Below are positions 39,001 to 52,398 of a stretch of 64,000 nt of DNA, piece after piece. The notes beneath the pieces are model-generated. The model saw nothing but the letters and a program-made list of their open reading frames with translations, did not search any database and was not told where the DNA came from. Source of the DNA: Nectonema munidae. Lineage: Eukaryota > Nematomorpha > Nectonematoida > Nectonematidae. Numbering within the stretch: the first letter of the stretch is position 1; each line of letters starts with the position of its first letter. Made by a program: the position numbers and the translations under genes. The DNA is taken from NCBI GenBank assembly GCA_030549495.1, contig JAUIRK010000231.1, positions 42,736-106,735 of the forward strand, read 5' to 3'.

Positions 39001-42000
39001 ATTTAAAAATGAATAAAATTTTTCTTTAAAACAATAAATTTATTTAAATGTATATTTTAACAGGTAAATATAACTTCCAAAACTCGATGAATATTTATTC
39101 TCAAATGCAGATTTTTCAGAAACTGATGTAAAAAATGGAAAGCAAAACCCAGAAAATATACCTGTGGATTTCGTCAACAAAAGAACCGAAGAATTTGTTG
39201 ATTGTTATGTTGAAAACAACGAGTTCGAAGTTGAGAAAACAACTGGTTCTAGAACTGAAGAAAATAAAAGCCCTGCTGATTCGGTTGATTTTTCTAATGT
39301 AAGCTAATGATTTAGGTCAATATAATTCTTTCAGTGAAGCAGATTTGGATTATTGGATAGCAAAAGGGCCTTCAGAGTGCCAGAATTGGGATAGTTCATT
39401 TGAAAACTCCAAAAGGGAATTTAAAAATCAAACTAGATACTGTTCAAGAAGCATATTTCATTCCCGAAAAGTTAATGGAGAAAAATATGATCGTGAGTGG
39501 CTTGTATACTCCCAACAACTGGTTCCGTATATTGCTTTGTTTGTAGTCTTTTCAAGCATTCTACATCATCGATATCATCTCCTGGAGGTTTTAGTGACTG
39601 ACGAAATATTGGTTTAATCAAAACTCACCAAAATTCTGATACCCATAGATCATCTCTACTTATCGAGAAAAAAGGGTTCTACAATCGAATCAAAATTAAG
39701 CAAAAATATAAGAGAAGTGCAGCAATATTGGAAGAAAGTACTTGAGCGCATTATTGCTGTAATATGTACTTTAGCAGAGCGCGGATTAGCTTTTAGATGA
39801 AGTAATGAAACTTTTGGGTCATCGAATAATGGTAATTATCTTGGTTAGAATTAATAGCTAAGTTCGACCCGTTTCTTGCTAGTAACGTAACCAAATACAA
39901 GAGCAAAGGAAAGGGGACTGCTTCATATTTGTCTAAAACAATATGTAATGAAATAATTATTCAAATGGCTTATAAGGTAAGAGAGTTTATTTTACAGATC
40001 AATTAACCATAATAGTTAGATATGTGTCCCCGGTTAATGGTTTACCAGTTGAAAGATTTTTAACTTTATAGAAATTATATAATCACAGTGGTGAAAGCCT
40101 GGCAGATATCGTAGTAAAATTTTTTAATGAACAATGTAAAATTGATTTTCAAAAATGCAGAGGTCACACGTATGATATTGATAATGCAGCAAACATGGCC
40201 GACAAATATAAAGGCATGCAGCAAAAAATTCTAGAAATCAACAAGCACGCTGTATATATTCCTTGTCCTGGCGATTCTTTGAATCTTGTAGGGATATCTG
40301 CTGTAAATTGCTGTTTAGATGCGGTGAGTTTTTTCAACATCGTACAAGAATTATACGATTCAAAAACAGAATTACTTCATCCAATTGTTTCACTATTTTG
40401 TTATATCAAACAAAATAGGGAGCAAAATATTATGAAATTAAATACCCGGCAAGTCTAGGTGGGGAACCTGCGGCCTTCTGGGCCATCAAGTGCGGCCTTT
40501 GGTATAAATATTATTTTTTATAAAAACCTTGAATTAAATATAAAAAAAATAAAATTAAAACATAGAATTATACGATTCAAAAACAGAATTACTGCATCCA
40601 ATTGTTTCACTATTTTGTTATATCAAATAAAACAGGGAGCATAAATATGAAATTAAATACCCGGCAAGTCGTCTAGGTGGGGAACCTGCGGCCTTCTGGG
40701 CCATCAAGTGCGGCCTTTGGTATAAATATTATTTTTTATAAAAACCTTGAATTAAATATAAAAAAATAAAATTAAAACATAGAATTATACGATTCAAAAA
40801 CAGAATTACTTCATCCAATTGTTTCACTATTTTGTTATATCAAATAAAACAGGGAGCATAAATATTATGAAATTAAATACCCGGCAAGTCTAGGTGGGGA
40901 ACCTACGGCCTTCTGGGCCATCAAGTGCGGCCTTTGGTATAAATATTATTTTTTATAAAAACCTTGAATAATATAAAAAAATAAAATTAAAACATAGAAT
41001 TATACGATTCAAAAACAGAATTACTTTATCCAATTGTTTCACTATTTTGTTATATCAAATAAAACAGGGAGCATAAATATTATGAAATTAAATACCCGGC
41101 AAGTCTAGGTGGGGAACCTGCGGCCTTCTGGGCCATCAAGTGCGGCCTTCTGGGCCATCAAGTGCGGCCTTTGGTATAAATATTATTTTTATAAAAAGCT
41201 TGAATTAAATATAAAAAAATAAAATTAAAACATAGAATTATACGATTCAAAAACAGAATTACTTCATCCAATTGTTTCACTATTTTGTTATATCAAATAA
41301 AACAGGGAGCATAAATATTATGAAATTAAATACCCGGCAAGTCTAGGTGGGGAACCTGCGGCCTTCTGGGCCATCAAGTGCGGCCTTTGGTATAAATATT
41401 ATTTTTTATAAAAACCTTGAATTAAATATAAAAAAATAAAATTAAAGCATAGAATTATACGATTCAAAAACAGAATTACTTCATCCAATTGTTTCACTAT
41501 TTTGTTATATCAAATAAAACAGGGAGCATAAATATTATGAAATTAAATACCCGGCAAGTCTAGGTGGGGAACCTGTGGCCTTCTGGGCCATCGAGTGCGG
41601 CCTTTGGTATAAATATTATTTTTTATAAAAACCTTGAATTAAATATAAAAAAATAAAATTAAAACATCTGTCGTTCTTTTATTAGATTATTATTATTAAA
41701 TGTCTTACGAGGGGATAAAATAGCTGAAAACAAAAATAATAATTTGTTCAGTGCTGCCTCTATGAGGGACGATGAATTGTAAGGTGATGCAAAAAAAGGT
41801 TCGCCACCCTGCTAGCTATACTGTTGTAATTTAAAGATTTTTACTCCGTTGTCTATTTTTATTATTTCAAATCAAGCACAGAGCAAACTTTATTATAAAA
41901 AAAGTATCAATTTAAATACACTCGAATTCTAGAAATAATGTATTAAATCTAATTCATTATAATGGATGAAAATATGATAGGTTGTTGCTCGTCTTCATTA

Positions 42001-45000
42001 TTTTGAGGTTTAAGAAGAGATGTAACTAATTCAATATATTTTATATACAATACAAATCTTAATATTATTTATTTTAATATCAAAATAGACATTCAATATA
42101 CCAGCTGCTTCTCTATCCTTCTTTTAATGTTTTTCATAGAAACGTGTGAACTTTTTGTCATAATTAACCTCATCTTGTATAGGAATCACGTTGAAATTAT
42201 GGGTATTCGGTCATTTCATCGCGGTAATTTCATCGTATAGTACATTCATCGTGATGCAATACATCGTTGGTATTTTCATCGTATAGTGATTACATCGCGA
42301 GATTTATGGATTAACCATTACTTCCTTGCGCTGTCACAAGATAACCCCACAATTTGCGTATATAATTATGCATACATTTTTATAAAATTACTAATTAAAC
42401 TGTATACTACATATTTATTTGTATCTTTATACCTCAAAATCTCTTTAAGCTTTTGTTTTTAAAAGCAGCTTTAATGTAGACTTATCGATCGTCATTGTCT
42501 CTAACTTCCTTGACTTCTTTTCAAATTCTGTGTATATTTCATAGGATATTTTTTTTATAATAAAACTTTAATAAACCTTTTTTGATATTTTGTGCCTTAA
42601 AATGCCACTGGAGTTTGTTTTAAGCATAAGAAATAAGCTGAAACTTTTTGATAATGGAAGTCAATTTGTTAAAGAAAATGAAGGTGGTGAAATAATTTCT
42701 CGAACTGTGATCAATACTATAGAGCCCATTGTCGTGCAAGAATTCACACATCTAAAGATTCAATAATTAAACGATTGGGAGTACACAATCACGCAGGTGA
42801 AATTGCTCAACTTGAAGCAAAAAAAATTGGAGTACATGGAATAGAAACCATCGTAGTATACAGGTTGAAGATGAATCATCGTAGTATACAGGTTGGAGAT
42901 GAATCATCGTAGTATACAGGTTGGAGATGAATCATCGTAGTATACAGGTTGGAGATGAATCATCGTAGTATACAGTTTTGAGATGAATCATCGTAGTATA
43001 CAGATTGGAGATGAATCATTGTAGTATATAGTTTGGAGATGAATCATTGTAGTATATAGTTTGGAGATGAATCATCGTAGAATACAGGTTGGAGAAGAAT
43101 CATCGTAATATACGGGTTGGAGATAACACGCAAGTTGTCTGCCCGCGTTCAACCGTACAGGTTATGAGAATATATCATAACATATTAGAGAAGAGTTTTC
43201 TAAACTCTTTATACTGAAAAAATATTTCTTCAAATATATTACTGTTTTAGTTTAAAATGCATCCCTTATCTGCTAATTAATGGTATGAAGCCCATGGAAA
43301 ATATAAACAGTAAAATGGTATTTCTTAAGGACTTATGATATAAGTAATGTATTCTGAAAGCCCATAAAAAATGCTTTAATTTGGTATATCGCATGATGCA
43401 TTTTGTTGAGAAATGTGAAAGTTATAAGCGTTTTAATATTTGACTAAGATTTAAGCTAGGAACACTACAAATAAACTAAGCGTACACTAGTCCGATAAAA
43501 TAAACCACACACGCGTGCTAAAGATGTGGTGAAGCGTATGCGAGATAAGAATTCACTGCGCTCACAAACGCGTAATGCAACATGTGTTAATCTTTCTTCA
43601 CATAGTTATGCTCTAAAATCAATCAATAATGTGATTTATTCTTCGCACACTGTCGGTATAAATATAACGAATGCCCTTCGTTAAAAATTAGAAAGGTTGT
43701 ATCTAAACTAAATAAAAGTAGACTACGATTATCCAACAAAACTCATACATTTAATCGACATTTTTCACTTGAAAAATAATTTAAAATTTATTAGAAAAAT
43801 ATTATACTGACATATACTATTGACCCATAAAAGTAAAAAATATATATTAATTTTCGACAGTTTTATTTAACTATGACATTTTAAAATGTTAAAAACCATA
43901 TTCTACCTTTGTGAATATAAAATTTTGAAGAAATAATATATGAACTCATCACGTTAATTATTGGTATTTTTTGAAACTAGATAAAAGTTGACTGACCTCA
44001 CATAAAGCGGATTTTGGAAAAATAAAAATATATTTATTTATAAAACCTAGCCTATTTTACCCACAAAGAGTATAGCTTCAAATCTTGTACATTCGATCAA
44101 CATTTTTCACTTCAAAATTAATTTTAAATTTATTAGAAAAACATTATACTGACCTATACTACTGACCCATAAAAAGTAAAAAATATATATTAATTTTCGA
44201 CAGTTTTGTTTAGCTATGAAATTTTAAAATGTAAAAAATCATATTTTACCTTTGTGAATATAAAATATTGAAAAAATATTATATAAATTAAGAACGTTAA
44301 TTATTATCGGCATTTTTTGAAACTAGATAAAACTTGACTGACCTCACATAAAAGCAGATTTTGGAAAAATGAAAATATATTTATTTGTATAACCTAGCCT
44401 ATGTTAACCACAAAGAGTATACCTTTCCAATGATACCATTGAGATATTGTTTTATTTTGTTATTAAGAACATTTACAAAAGTTCGTAATAAACTTAAAAA
44501 AAAATTATAAGGGACATTTACAAAAAAACATTGAGCGTCAAGCATAAAATTAGTATGACGATGTAATTACTTTACGATGAAAATACTTGACGATGAAAAT
44601 ACCGACGATGAATTGAATCACGATGAAATTACAGTGAACCGAAATTATAGGCACTTATTTTAATCGTTGGGTATTTTCTTTCATTATAAAATAAACAATT
44701 ATATTCTTATCAAAATAACTAGATTCAGATCTTTATAATTTTTGGCTTTATTGCAACTTGGTAAAAAGTTACAGCTTTTATTTCTTCTTTAGAAAGTACA
44801 AAAACTACAAAATGAATTTTTCAGAATTTGTGTGGTTCATCATTTCAGAAGAAGATAAAAGTTCACAATCTAGGTAATAGACTATTTGATATTTTTTATG
44901 ACTTTTCCGTTTTGGAAAAGGGTATTCAAATTATGACAATGGTATAATCAGGGGCCTCGTTTAAACTCGCGACTAGGAGAAAGTCCTCCTATTTTTTTGT

Positions 45001-48000
45001 TAATTTTCTTTTTTTAGGTTATCTTGGCATTTATATCCTTTTGTTAAAATAACGTTTTGAGGCAAGTAATAATATCACCTTTTATCATATAATGGTTTTT
45101 CTAAAAAAAAATAATAAAAATATGAACAATTGGAAAAAAAGATTTCTAAAAGAAATCATAAAAATTTACTTTCTATAGGGCCCTTACATAGGGGAGAGGG
45201 GAGAGCAGAGAAATATGTCCGGGAACGACACTTTTGGGGCGGAAAATATAAAAATATTCATTCAAACATGTCTAAACCAAAATTGCTTTGAATAAACAAT
45301 TTCGTCCAGTTTAGACAATATTTTGATTTTTACAAAATACGCTAAATATGCAGTTATTTTCTTTCAATATGCTAACATTCAAATGTTTAGGTAACACACT
45401 CTCATACAACAATAAAAAATCGTTTAAGTTACATTTTTGTACTTTTAAAATATATCCCTGTTGCTTGGTTGTTTTTAAGATATCTTATTGGGTTCAGTAT
45501 TCCCTTCGTTGTCATTTCCTTGCTTCTTGATTGATTTTTGTTTTCGTTTGTGTTACGTTTGGTTGACGCCTTGATCAATAAGGGTCTTCTATGTAAATTG
45601 AGTGTGATGAGCAGTTGCGAAAGAAGTACAAGAGAAGATTGATGAGAAAAACAATGAGAAAGTAAAGTTATTACAATTAACATAAACACGGTGACGTATC
45701 CTGTCGGGTAGAATTTGCTGATACGGCGTTGTAGCGATTCTAAACAGTTTGTTAGCGTTTTTCCAGCTCCACGCAATAGTATTGAGGCATATTCCATATG
45801 ACATTTTATGAAGGCTTTGTAAGTTTTAAGCCAAAGTTGTTCTAAGTTATTTGGAAGATTTGATTTTAGTACACGTAGTACATAAAGTTCCTTCCTTAAG
45901 GTCATCATTTAGAATTACTCCAAGATGTTTGTGCTGTTCACTGAATGGTATCTTATATCTATCAAATGAAATTTGGCACTTTCTATTGTCGTCTGAAAAT
46001 TTTGATTTGGAAAATTTCATGACCACATTTTTTTGAAAATTAAAGTATATAGCCCAGTGGCGTAGCCAGAGCGAAGTATATGGGGGAACAAGAGGGGCAC
46101 AAAAAATAGGCTTATATTGAAAATCTGAATCACCCTGATTAAGTTTTTAACCCTATCAGTGACGGGTGGCTAACTAAAATTTCTCTTGTACCAAATTGGC
46201 TACATCTTTTGCTACCATACTTCGTGACATTTCCTAAAATTGATAGCTGCATTTTTTGATGCCATTTTCATGGCAGTTGAATGATCTTTTCATGTCTAAA
46301 TCTGTCAATCAAAATAAAAGTTAAACTTTTCCAGCAAAATTCTCACACTATCTCTAGTTAAGCTTATAACCTTGGTTCTATATTATATACTCGTTTGAAC
46401 ATTTATAAATATATACAGTTTTGAACTTTATAGTTTAAATTTTTTCAAAATCATGGTTATTTTTGGAAATGTCAATCAAAATTTTGATTGATGAGAAATA
46501 TATCTAATAAAATATACCTTCAAATTTTACATGAAATATATTTTTTTATATCAAATCGGGCATACAGATTTCATTTTTGTACTTATTTTTGGAATTTAGA
46601 AATTGAAAATACATACAAGTGTGTAACAAACCTGCGGTTTACTTCTAAAATCTGTCTCTGAAAACATTCATTCAAATTTTACATGGAATATATACATTAT
46701 TATAACAAATCAACAATCGCAATGTCATTTATAAATTCTTTTTGCATTTAGAATTTGAAAATGCTAATCAATGTAAAACAAATTTGCGGTTTATTTTTAA
46801 AATCTGTCTCCGAGAACATTAATTAAAATTTTACATGAAATATACACGCTTTTATAAAAAATCAACAATGCCTATTTCATTTATAGATTGTTTTTGCATT
46901 TAGAATTTGAAAATATTTATAAGTGAGAAACAAATTTGCGGTTTATTTCTAAAATGTCTTCGAGAACATTCATTTAAATTTTACATGAAATATACACATT
47001 TTCATATCAAATCAACAATGCCAATTTCATTTATAGATTGAAATCTATTGAATTCTGCGAGAATTTTCAGCAACACCTTCATAAGGTCATCAAGATTAAT
47101 GTTCCTTGTGTGATTTCTCAAATATGATAAAATTATGATTTCGCTTTCGTTAATGGAGCATTGACGATCTTTGTTCAGACAAAATACGCTTCAAAAAAGA
47201 AACAAACAACCAAGATTCTTAATTCTTCTGCAAAGCTTAGTTTTTTGCGCTTCAAATATATTCAGATAAATTGTATATTTTCAAATATAGAACCTCATTC
47301 AAGATAAATTGCAATACATATATTAAAAATTGTCCGAAAGAAATGTCTTACCTAATTGAAAATATAATAGTGATAAAAGAATGACTTCCAAAAACAATGT
47401 GTTGTTGTTGTTCGTTACTCTTCAGCTCTTTTGAAATACCTTGATAAAAAACCTATATTTTAATGTTTTCTGGGGAACAATATCAAAACTATATTTAATA
47501 GCATTGATGATAGAATTTTGTTCCTATCAACTTTAATGGAAACTGTTCCATCATTCTTTACTTTTATATCTAATACTTGTAGATTGTTTTTTTGGGATTA
47601 ATCTTAGAAACAATGTCTTTTTTCAACTCGATAATTTTTGCTTTGTTAGGCTTGACAATGTTAGTTTTGATATTAATAGAATTAACTATATGATCAACAC
47701 TTTCAGCCCGTCCCTCTCTCTTACTAACCATATTGGAATAAGTTTTGACACATTTATCTGCTTTTTTCAGTGCTTTATATTTCGATAAATTAAGACATCT
47801 GATAAGATATCCTTAACAATACTCGCCATATCACTATTAACTTCCCCTATTTTGTTTAAATAATGACCCTCTATATTTTTTAAGGCTGTAACCAAATCAC
47901 TATTATAAATAGCATCATTCGGCTTAGCACGTTTAGCAGTTGGACAATCTTCAAGCTCCATCTACGATACAAATAAAATTAAAGCAAAGGTAGCTTACTA

Positions 48001-51000
48001 ACACAATAAAAGATAAAAATATAACAAAATGAAAACGGAATGTAAACAAATAAAATGAGTTAATAACTATTAAAAGGTTAATTAAAGGTCAGGAAACGCA
48101 ATTAATTCAGCAATTTTTTTTCAATCTTTTGTTGTATATAAGTGTTAAAAAAAATTAGGAAAATATATCGAAAAAATATAATCGAAAACATCTCATCGAA
48201 AATGTCTAGTTTAAAATTTGCTAAAGAAATTATAATGGTAAAATTATTACGCTAATTCTAACCCTAACCATGAAATTCAAGTATAAAAAGTTAAATTTTT
48301 ATTTTCAAGGTACATGGGGGCACACCAAGGTACATAGAGGGGAGGGGGGGGGGCACGGCCCCTCAGGCCCCAGCTTAGCTACGCCTCTGATATAGCCCAT
48401 GATTTTGCCCACTTTGACCGTCAGGGCGATTTTTTATTTTAGGTTGAATAATTACAAGGAACAGATAAGTATATCATCATCATAAGCAGCAGGTATAAGA
48501 TCAATAACGTCGGCTAACTTTTGCTGAAACGTTAGATGTTGACAAGAAGGTCGAACCTTCGCTTACCACTGTTGGGCTTTTTACTCCATTTTGTTAATTC
48601 AATCTTATTTTTCTCCATGATGAAAATATATAAGAAACAAAAAAATCTTCAGTCTGATATAGCCCATGATTTTGCCCACTTTGACGGTCAGGGCAATTTT
48701 TGATTTTAGGTCGAATAATTACAAGGAACAGATAAGTATATCATCATCATAAGCAGCAGGTGTAAGATCAATAACGTCTGGCTAACTTTTGCTGAAACGT
48801 TAGATGTTGACAAGAAGGTCGAACCTTCGCTTACCACTGTTGGGCTTTTTACTCCATTTTGTTAATTCAATCTTATTTTTCTCCATGATGAAAATATATA
48901 AGAAACAAAAAAATCTTCAGTTAATTAAAGTTAATTGCTAGTACTTTTGCTTAGTTTGTAAAAATTATTAAAAAAAAAATTTTCCCTGTATTTTTGCCAT
49001 TTTGAATGATCAAGTAATCTATTATTTTTGCCATTTTGAATGATCAAGTAACCTATGTAAATAAAACTTCACCGCTTGCAATGAATGTAACATCGAAGCT
49101 TTGAGTGTAGTTGTGTGCTTCTAAACTTAGAGTGAAATAAAATACTTTAGGAGACTTTTATGATGTGTGTTCAATGTCAGTTTTTTATACAAAAAGCACC
49201 AATAATTTAGATTAGCTTTAGACTAGAGTGTAGTAGCAAATGTATACTTCAAATTAATATCAAAACAGGATAGTAATAAGATATACATAACACAATTTGA
49301 AAGTAAGTTAGAGAGGATTATTATCAATTGGTGTGAAAAAATAAGATAAAAACACTAAATTAGTGAGCAAAGCTAAAAACTCCAAATAAAATCAACATTA
49401 GCTTATTTTTAAAATGCACACCAAAAAAGTCCGTAGTGCATGAAACAGTATCATACTCCTCTTGCATAAAATTATGATTGGGATCATTTGAAGGGGGTTA
49501 AAAACTAATACACAAGACAGGAGAGTCCATCACTGTTCTCACTCTACCGCAACAAAAAGGAAACAACTAAAGTTCATACTATTACTGCTTGTGCAAATCT
49601 AATTCGAGAAAAAATACCTGTAAAGAACAAACAAAACTTTATTGAATAAAACATAAAATATAACAATTAAGATAAAAATTACAAAGTTTAATTTGAACAT
49701 TTTATATTCAAATAGAGTTACATTTGGGGCACACTGAAAAATAATGCTTTTTGCAAATGAATTTTTTACAAAGAGAACATTTACGTGTACCTCTTGTTCT
49801 GTACAATTGGCTATAGAACAGTAACCTCTGTTCGAAGTAGGAGTTTCTGACGCTTCCTGAGGTGTATGAAATCCAAAGTAGGATAGAATGCTTCTAACTG
49901 GCATTGAAATTTGAGAAATATTCGAGCGGAGTAGCATTGAATATTCACAAAGACTTAGAGATAAGCTTTTCAAAAAAACTTTTCTTCCCCCTCTTTTTGA
50001 AGAAAAAACCTTTTCTGGGAAATTATGTTGAAAAATAACCCAAGAGTTGTAAGCGGCACTGTCCAAATAATTAGTAAACACGGCCATAGTCCAGCGTCTA
50101 CTTGGTTTGTAGCACGTATACTCCCTTGCCATCCTGTTGAAGCAGTCGACACCACATTTATTTTCATTGTAACACAAAAAAGATTCTGGTTTATTTTTAA
50201 TATTTGATATAACAACATTTCTTGTGTGTTGCGAAGATAGCACGTTGAAAGGGACGCAAACTCAGTATAAACAATCTTGCTCTCAGTTTCTTGTAGGTTT
50301 AACATTTTCAAATATTTTGAGTAAAGTAGGCACAAATCTACGGTTTGGATTTACTTTGCCACAAATCTCAAGAGCCAACTTTGCTAATTCATGTGAAGTG
50401 AAAAGCGGTCCAAATATATTCCACAACCATGAGGTAAAAGTCATATTGTGAAATCAAACGCTTACAAATTTGAAAGCTTAAAAAATAGCTTTTATCTGAA
50501 AGCCCGGTAATTTACAGTTCAGGTCTCATTACATAAAAAGTTTTGGAGTCATTCAAATGAAACATTTTCATTCCATAATGACCTGGTTTTTTTTGGTCGT
50601 AGACCTTCACAGGACAACCACCTCTAAATTTAATTAGTTGTTCATCAATCGTAACTGTTTCAAGAGGAGTCCAGAATTTATGACACTTTTTAAAAAAATT
50701 ATCATGAATATATCTTATGGGAGAGATTTTGTCATTTTTGTCTCTAACAGTGTGATCATCAAACCTAATGAAATGTTTATAAACATGAACATACGTCTAC
50801 CAATAGCTGCTCTAAGGAATAGATCTCCATTTTTTGAAAAAGTTGTCGTGTGATAATTTTCTGGTCTTTGGCTTGACCAATTTCGAGAACACAACCAAAG
50901 TATGCCATGAGGTCAGAAATTTCACATCTTTGGTAGCAGCTTTTAAGTTTTTCTCACTTGCAATTGACATTACTTTAAAAAGTATTAAAAATAAAATATG

Positions 51001-52358
51001 TGTAAGGCAAAAATTTCCTTTTAGTTCTCTGCAGCTTTTTTTTCGTCATCTCAACTATATGATTCATCAAAGTTATGTCAAAAAAAAGTTTGAAAATCTC
51101 ATAATGGTTCTTCAAACATTGTGCTTCATTTGAAGATCCAAAAGGCCTAGATGACAGATTGCGTCTATTCCGAATCAAACTGGGACCACAAACAGAGTTT
51201 TGAGAATCCCAAGTATATTTGGTTCCGTCTGGAGCCAAGAGGTTCATCTATATTTTTCGTGTTTGTTTCTTGATCATTATCATGACTGTCGTCATCATCC
51301 TCTTCGGATTCAATAACAGATTCTTGAGAACTAAAATTCTCGAAAACATCAGAAGCCATATCTTCCGAACATTCAGAAAACTCTTCTTCACTGGATTTAG
51401 AAGTATATGAGGATGAAAAACTCATGGTTTAAATTGATGTTGGCTAAAGATTGTAATTGATGAACACTTCAGACCACAAAACTACACATGTAAGAAAATC
51501 AATAGTTACACAAAACGTATCACAAACGACTGTAAACATTACACTGGTCAACAAAATATTTTTGGCAGGCAAAGTGAGACTGGTTTCTGGGGTTTTCAAG
51601 GGGGCTGATCCCATCTCAATTTTTTTTTTTTAGGTTGGTTTTTGTTTGGGAGATATGGGGGGGGGGGGTTTGTGATAACACCCTCTCTCCCCCCAAAAAA
51701 AACAAAAAAAAAAAAAAAAAATAAAAAAAAAAAATATAATGATTATTTTTATAATAAAAAAAAACAACAAAAACAAAAAAAAATAAAAATCTAACAAAAA
51801 AAATAAGATAATCATTCATTTATTCCTTTTATAATTAAATAAATTTCATAATTTTTAAAATATAAAAAAAAAAATAAAAAAATTATAAAAATATTTATTA
51901 AAAATATATAATATTATTATATATTATTAATAATAAACAAAAAAAAAAAAATAATATATTCATATAAATAAAAATGAGATTTAAGTTTTTTCCTTTTTGG
52001 CACTTTTGACATCTCTCCCAAGATTCCAGAAGGGGGCGGCGGTCTTGGCCTCCCCCCCTTCTTTCGTTCCTTTCTTTCTCTTTCTTTGTTTTTTTTTGTG
52101 GTGGTCTCTCCTCCTCCCTTTCCCAACAATACTAACAAAAAAAAAAAAAAAGGTGAGGTGGAAAAAAAAGAAATGAATTTTATCCTCCCTTTTCCCCCTT
52201 TTTTTTTGTGCAATAAGTTTTTACGCACCAATTGTTTATTTATAATTTTGGTATTTCCAAAAAGTTTTCCCTCCATGAGGATTTTTTTTTTTTTTTTTTT
52301 TGTTTTTTGGGTTTTTTTTTTAGTTTTTTTTTTTTTTTTTTGGGGGGGGTGGTGGGTG

Positions 52359-52398
<40 letters not shown>

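Larger units (their letters stand above)
38372..41811 (+). mobile_element. hAT region (ZMYM-type) with tandemly amplified 3' junction
   Basis: The left boundary GGGCCGGATTAACC (about 38372) looks like a hAT terminus. The coding relic is at 39070-40458. A second hAT-type start, TAGGTGGGGAACCTGCGGCC (from about 40456), and an end, GGTTCGCCACCCTG (to 41811), mark another element fused to the coding tail. The join has been amplified into the 40346-41664 array. Exact element boundaries inside are uncertain. Confidence 0.6.
42201..44640 (+). mobile_element. FLYWCH/MULE-type element, exact 8-bp target duplication
   Basis: GAAATTAT flanks both sides (42193-42200 and 44641-44648). The left end starts GGGTATTCGGTCATTTCATC and carries the word ATTTCATCG or a variant six times. 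The right end is its inverted counterpart with five copies, ending ACAGTGAACC. Inside are a FLYWCH finger relic, a 28-bp minisatellite, and repeats shared with 7198-7512 and 13070-13330. There is no MULE catalytic domain, so it is non-autonomous. Confidence 0.88.
46055..48389. mobile_element. hAT element with exact 8-bp target duplication
   Basis: ATATAGCC precedes (46047-46054) and follows (48390-48397). Ends are CAGTGGCGTAGC and its inverted form GCTACGCCTCTG. It interrupts the LINE at 45429-48921. It has no hAT transposase; the interior has a 152-bp tandem repeat and minus-strand open frames of unknown origin. Related fragments are at 6600-6840, 20110-20308 and 26340-26760. Confidence 0.93.
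45429..48921 (-). mobile_element. LINE reverse-transcriptase relic split by a hAT insertion
   Basis: On the minus strand, the part right of the hAT (48390-48921) reads [18 protein letters not shown], then [10 protein letters not shown] (the YADD box with alanine replaced). The part left of it (46054-45429) continues [20 protein letters not shown], then [10 protein letters not shown], then [20 protein letters not shown] and [18 protein letters not shown] (thumb/connection). The hAT sits exactly between the YADD block and the thumb. The right-hand part is tandemly duplicated. Frameshifts are present; no endonuclease seen. Confidence 0.8.

Noticed and set aside
38372-40455. Pairing GGGCCGGATTAACC with TTAAATACCCGGC as the two ends of the ZMYM-type hAT
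   Set aside because: Partial match only and no 8-bp target duplication; left as uncertain boundaries.
42849-43122. CRISPR-like array
   Set aside because: Units are contiguous with no spacers; the DNA is eukaryotic.
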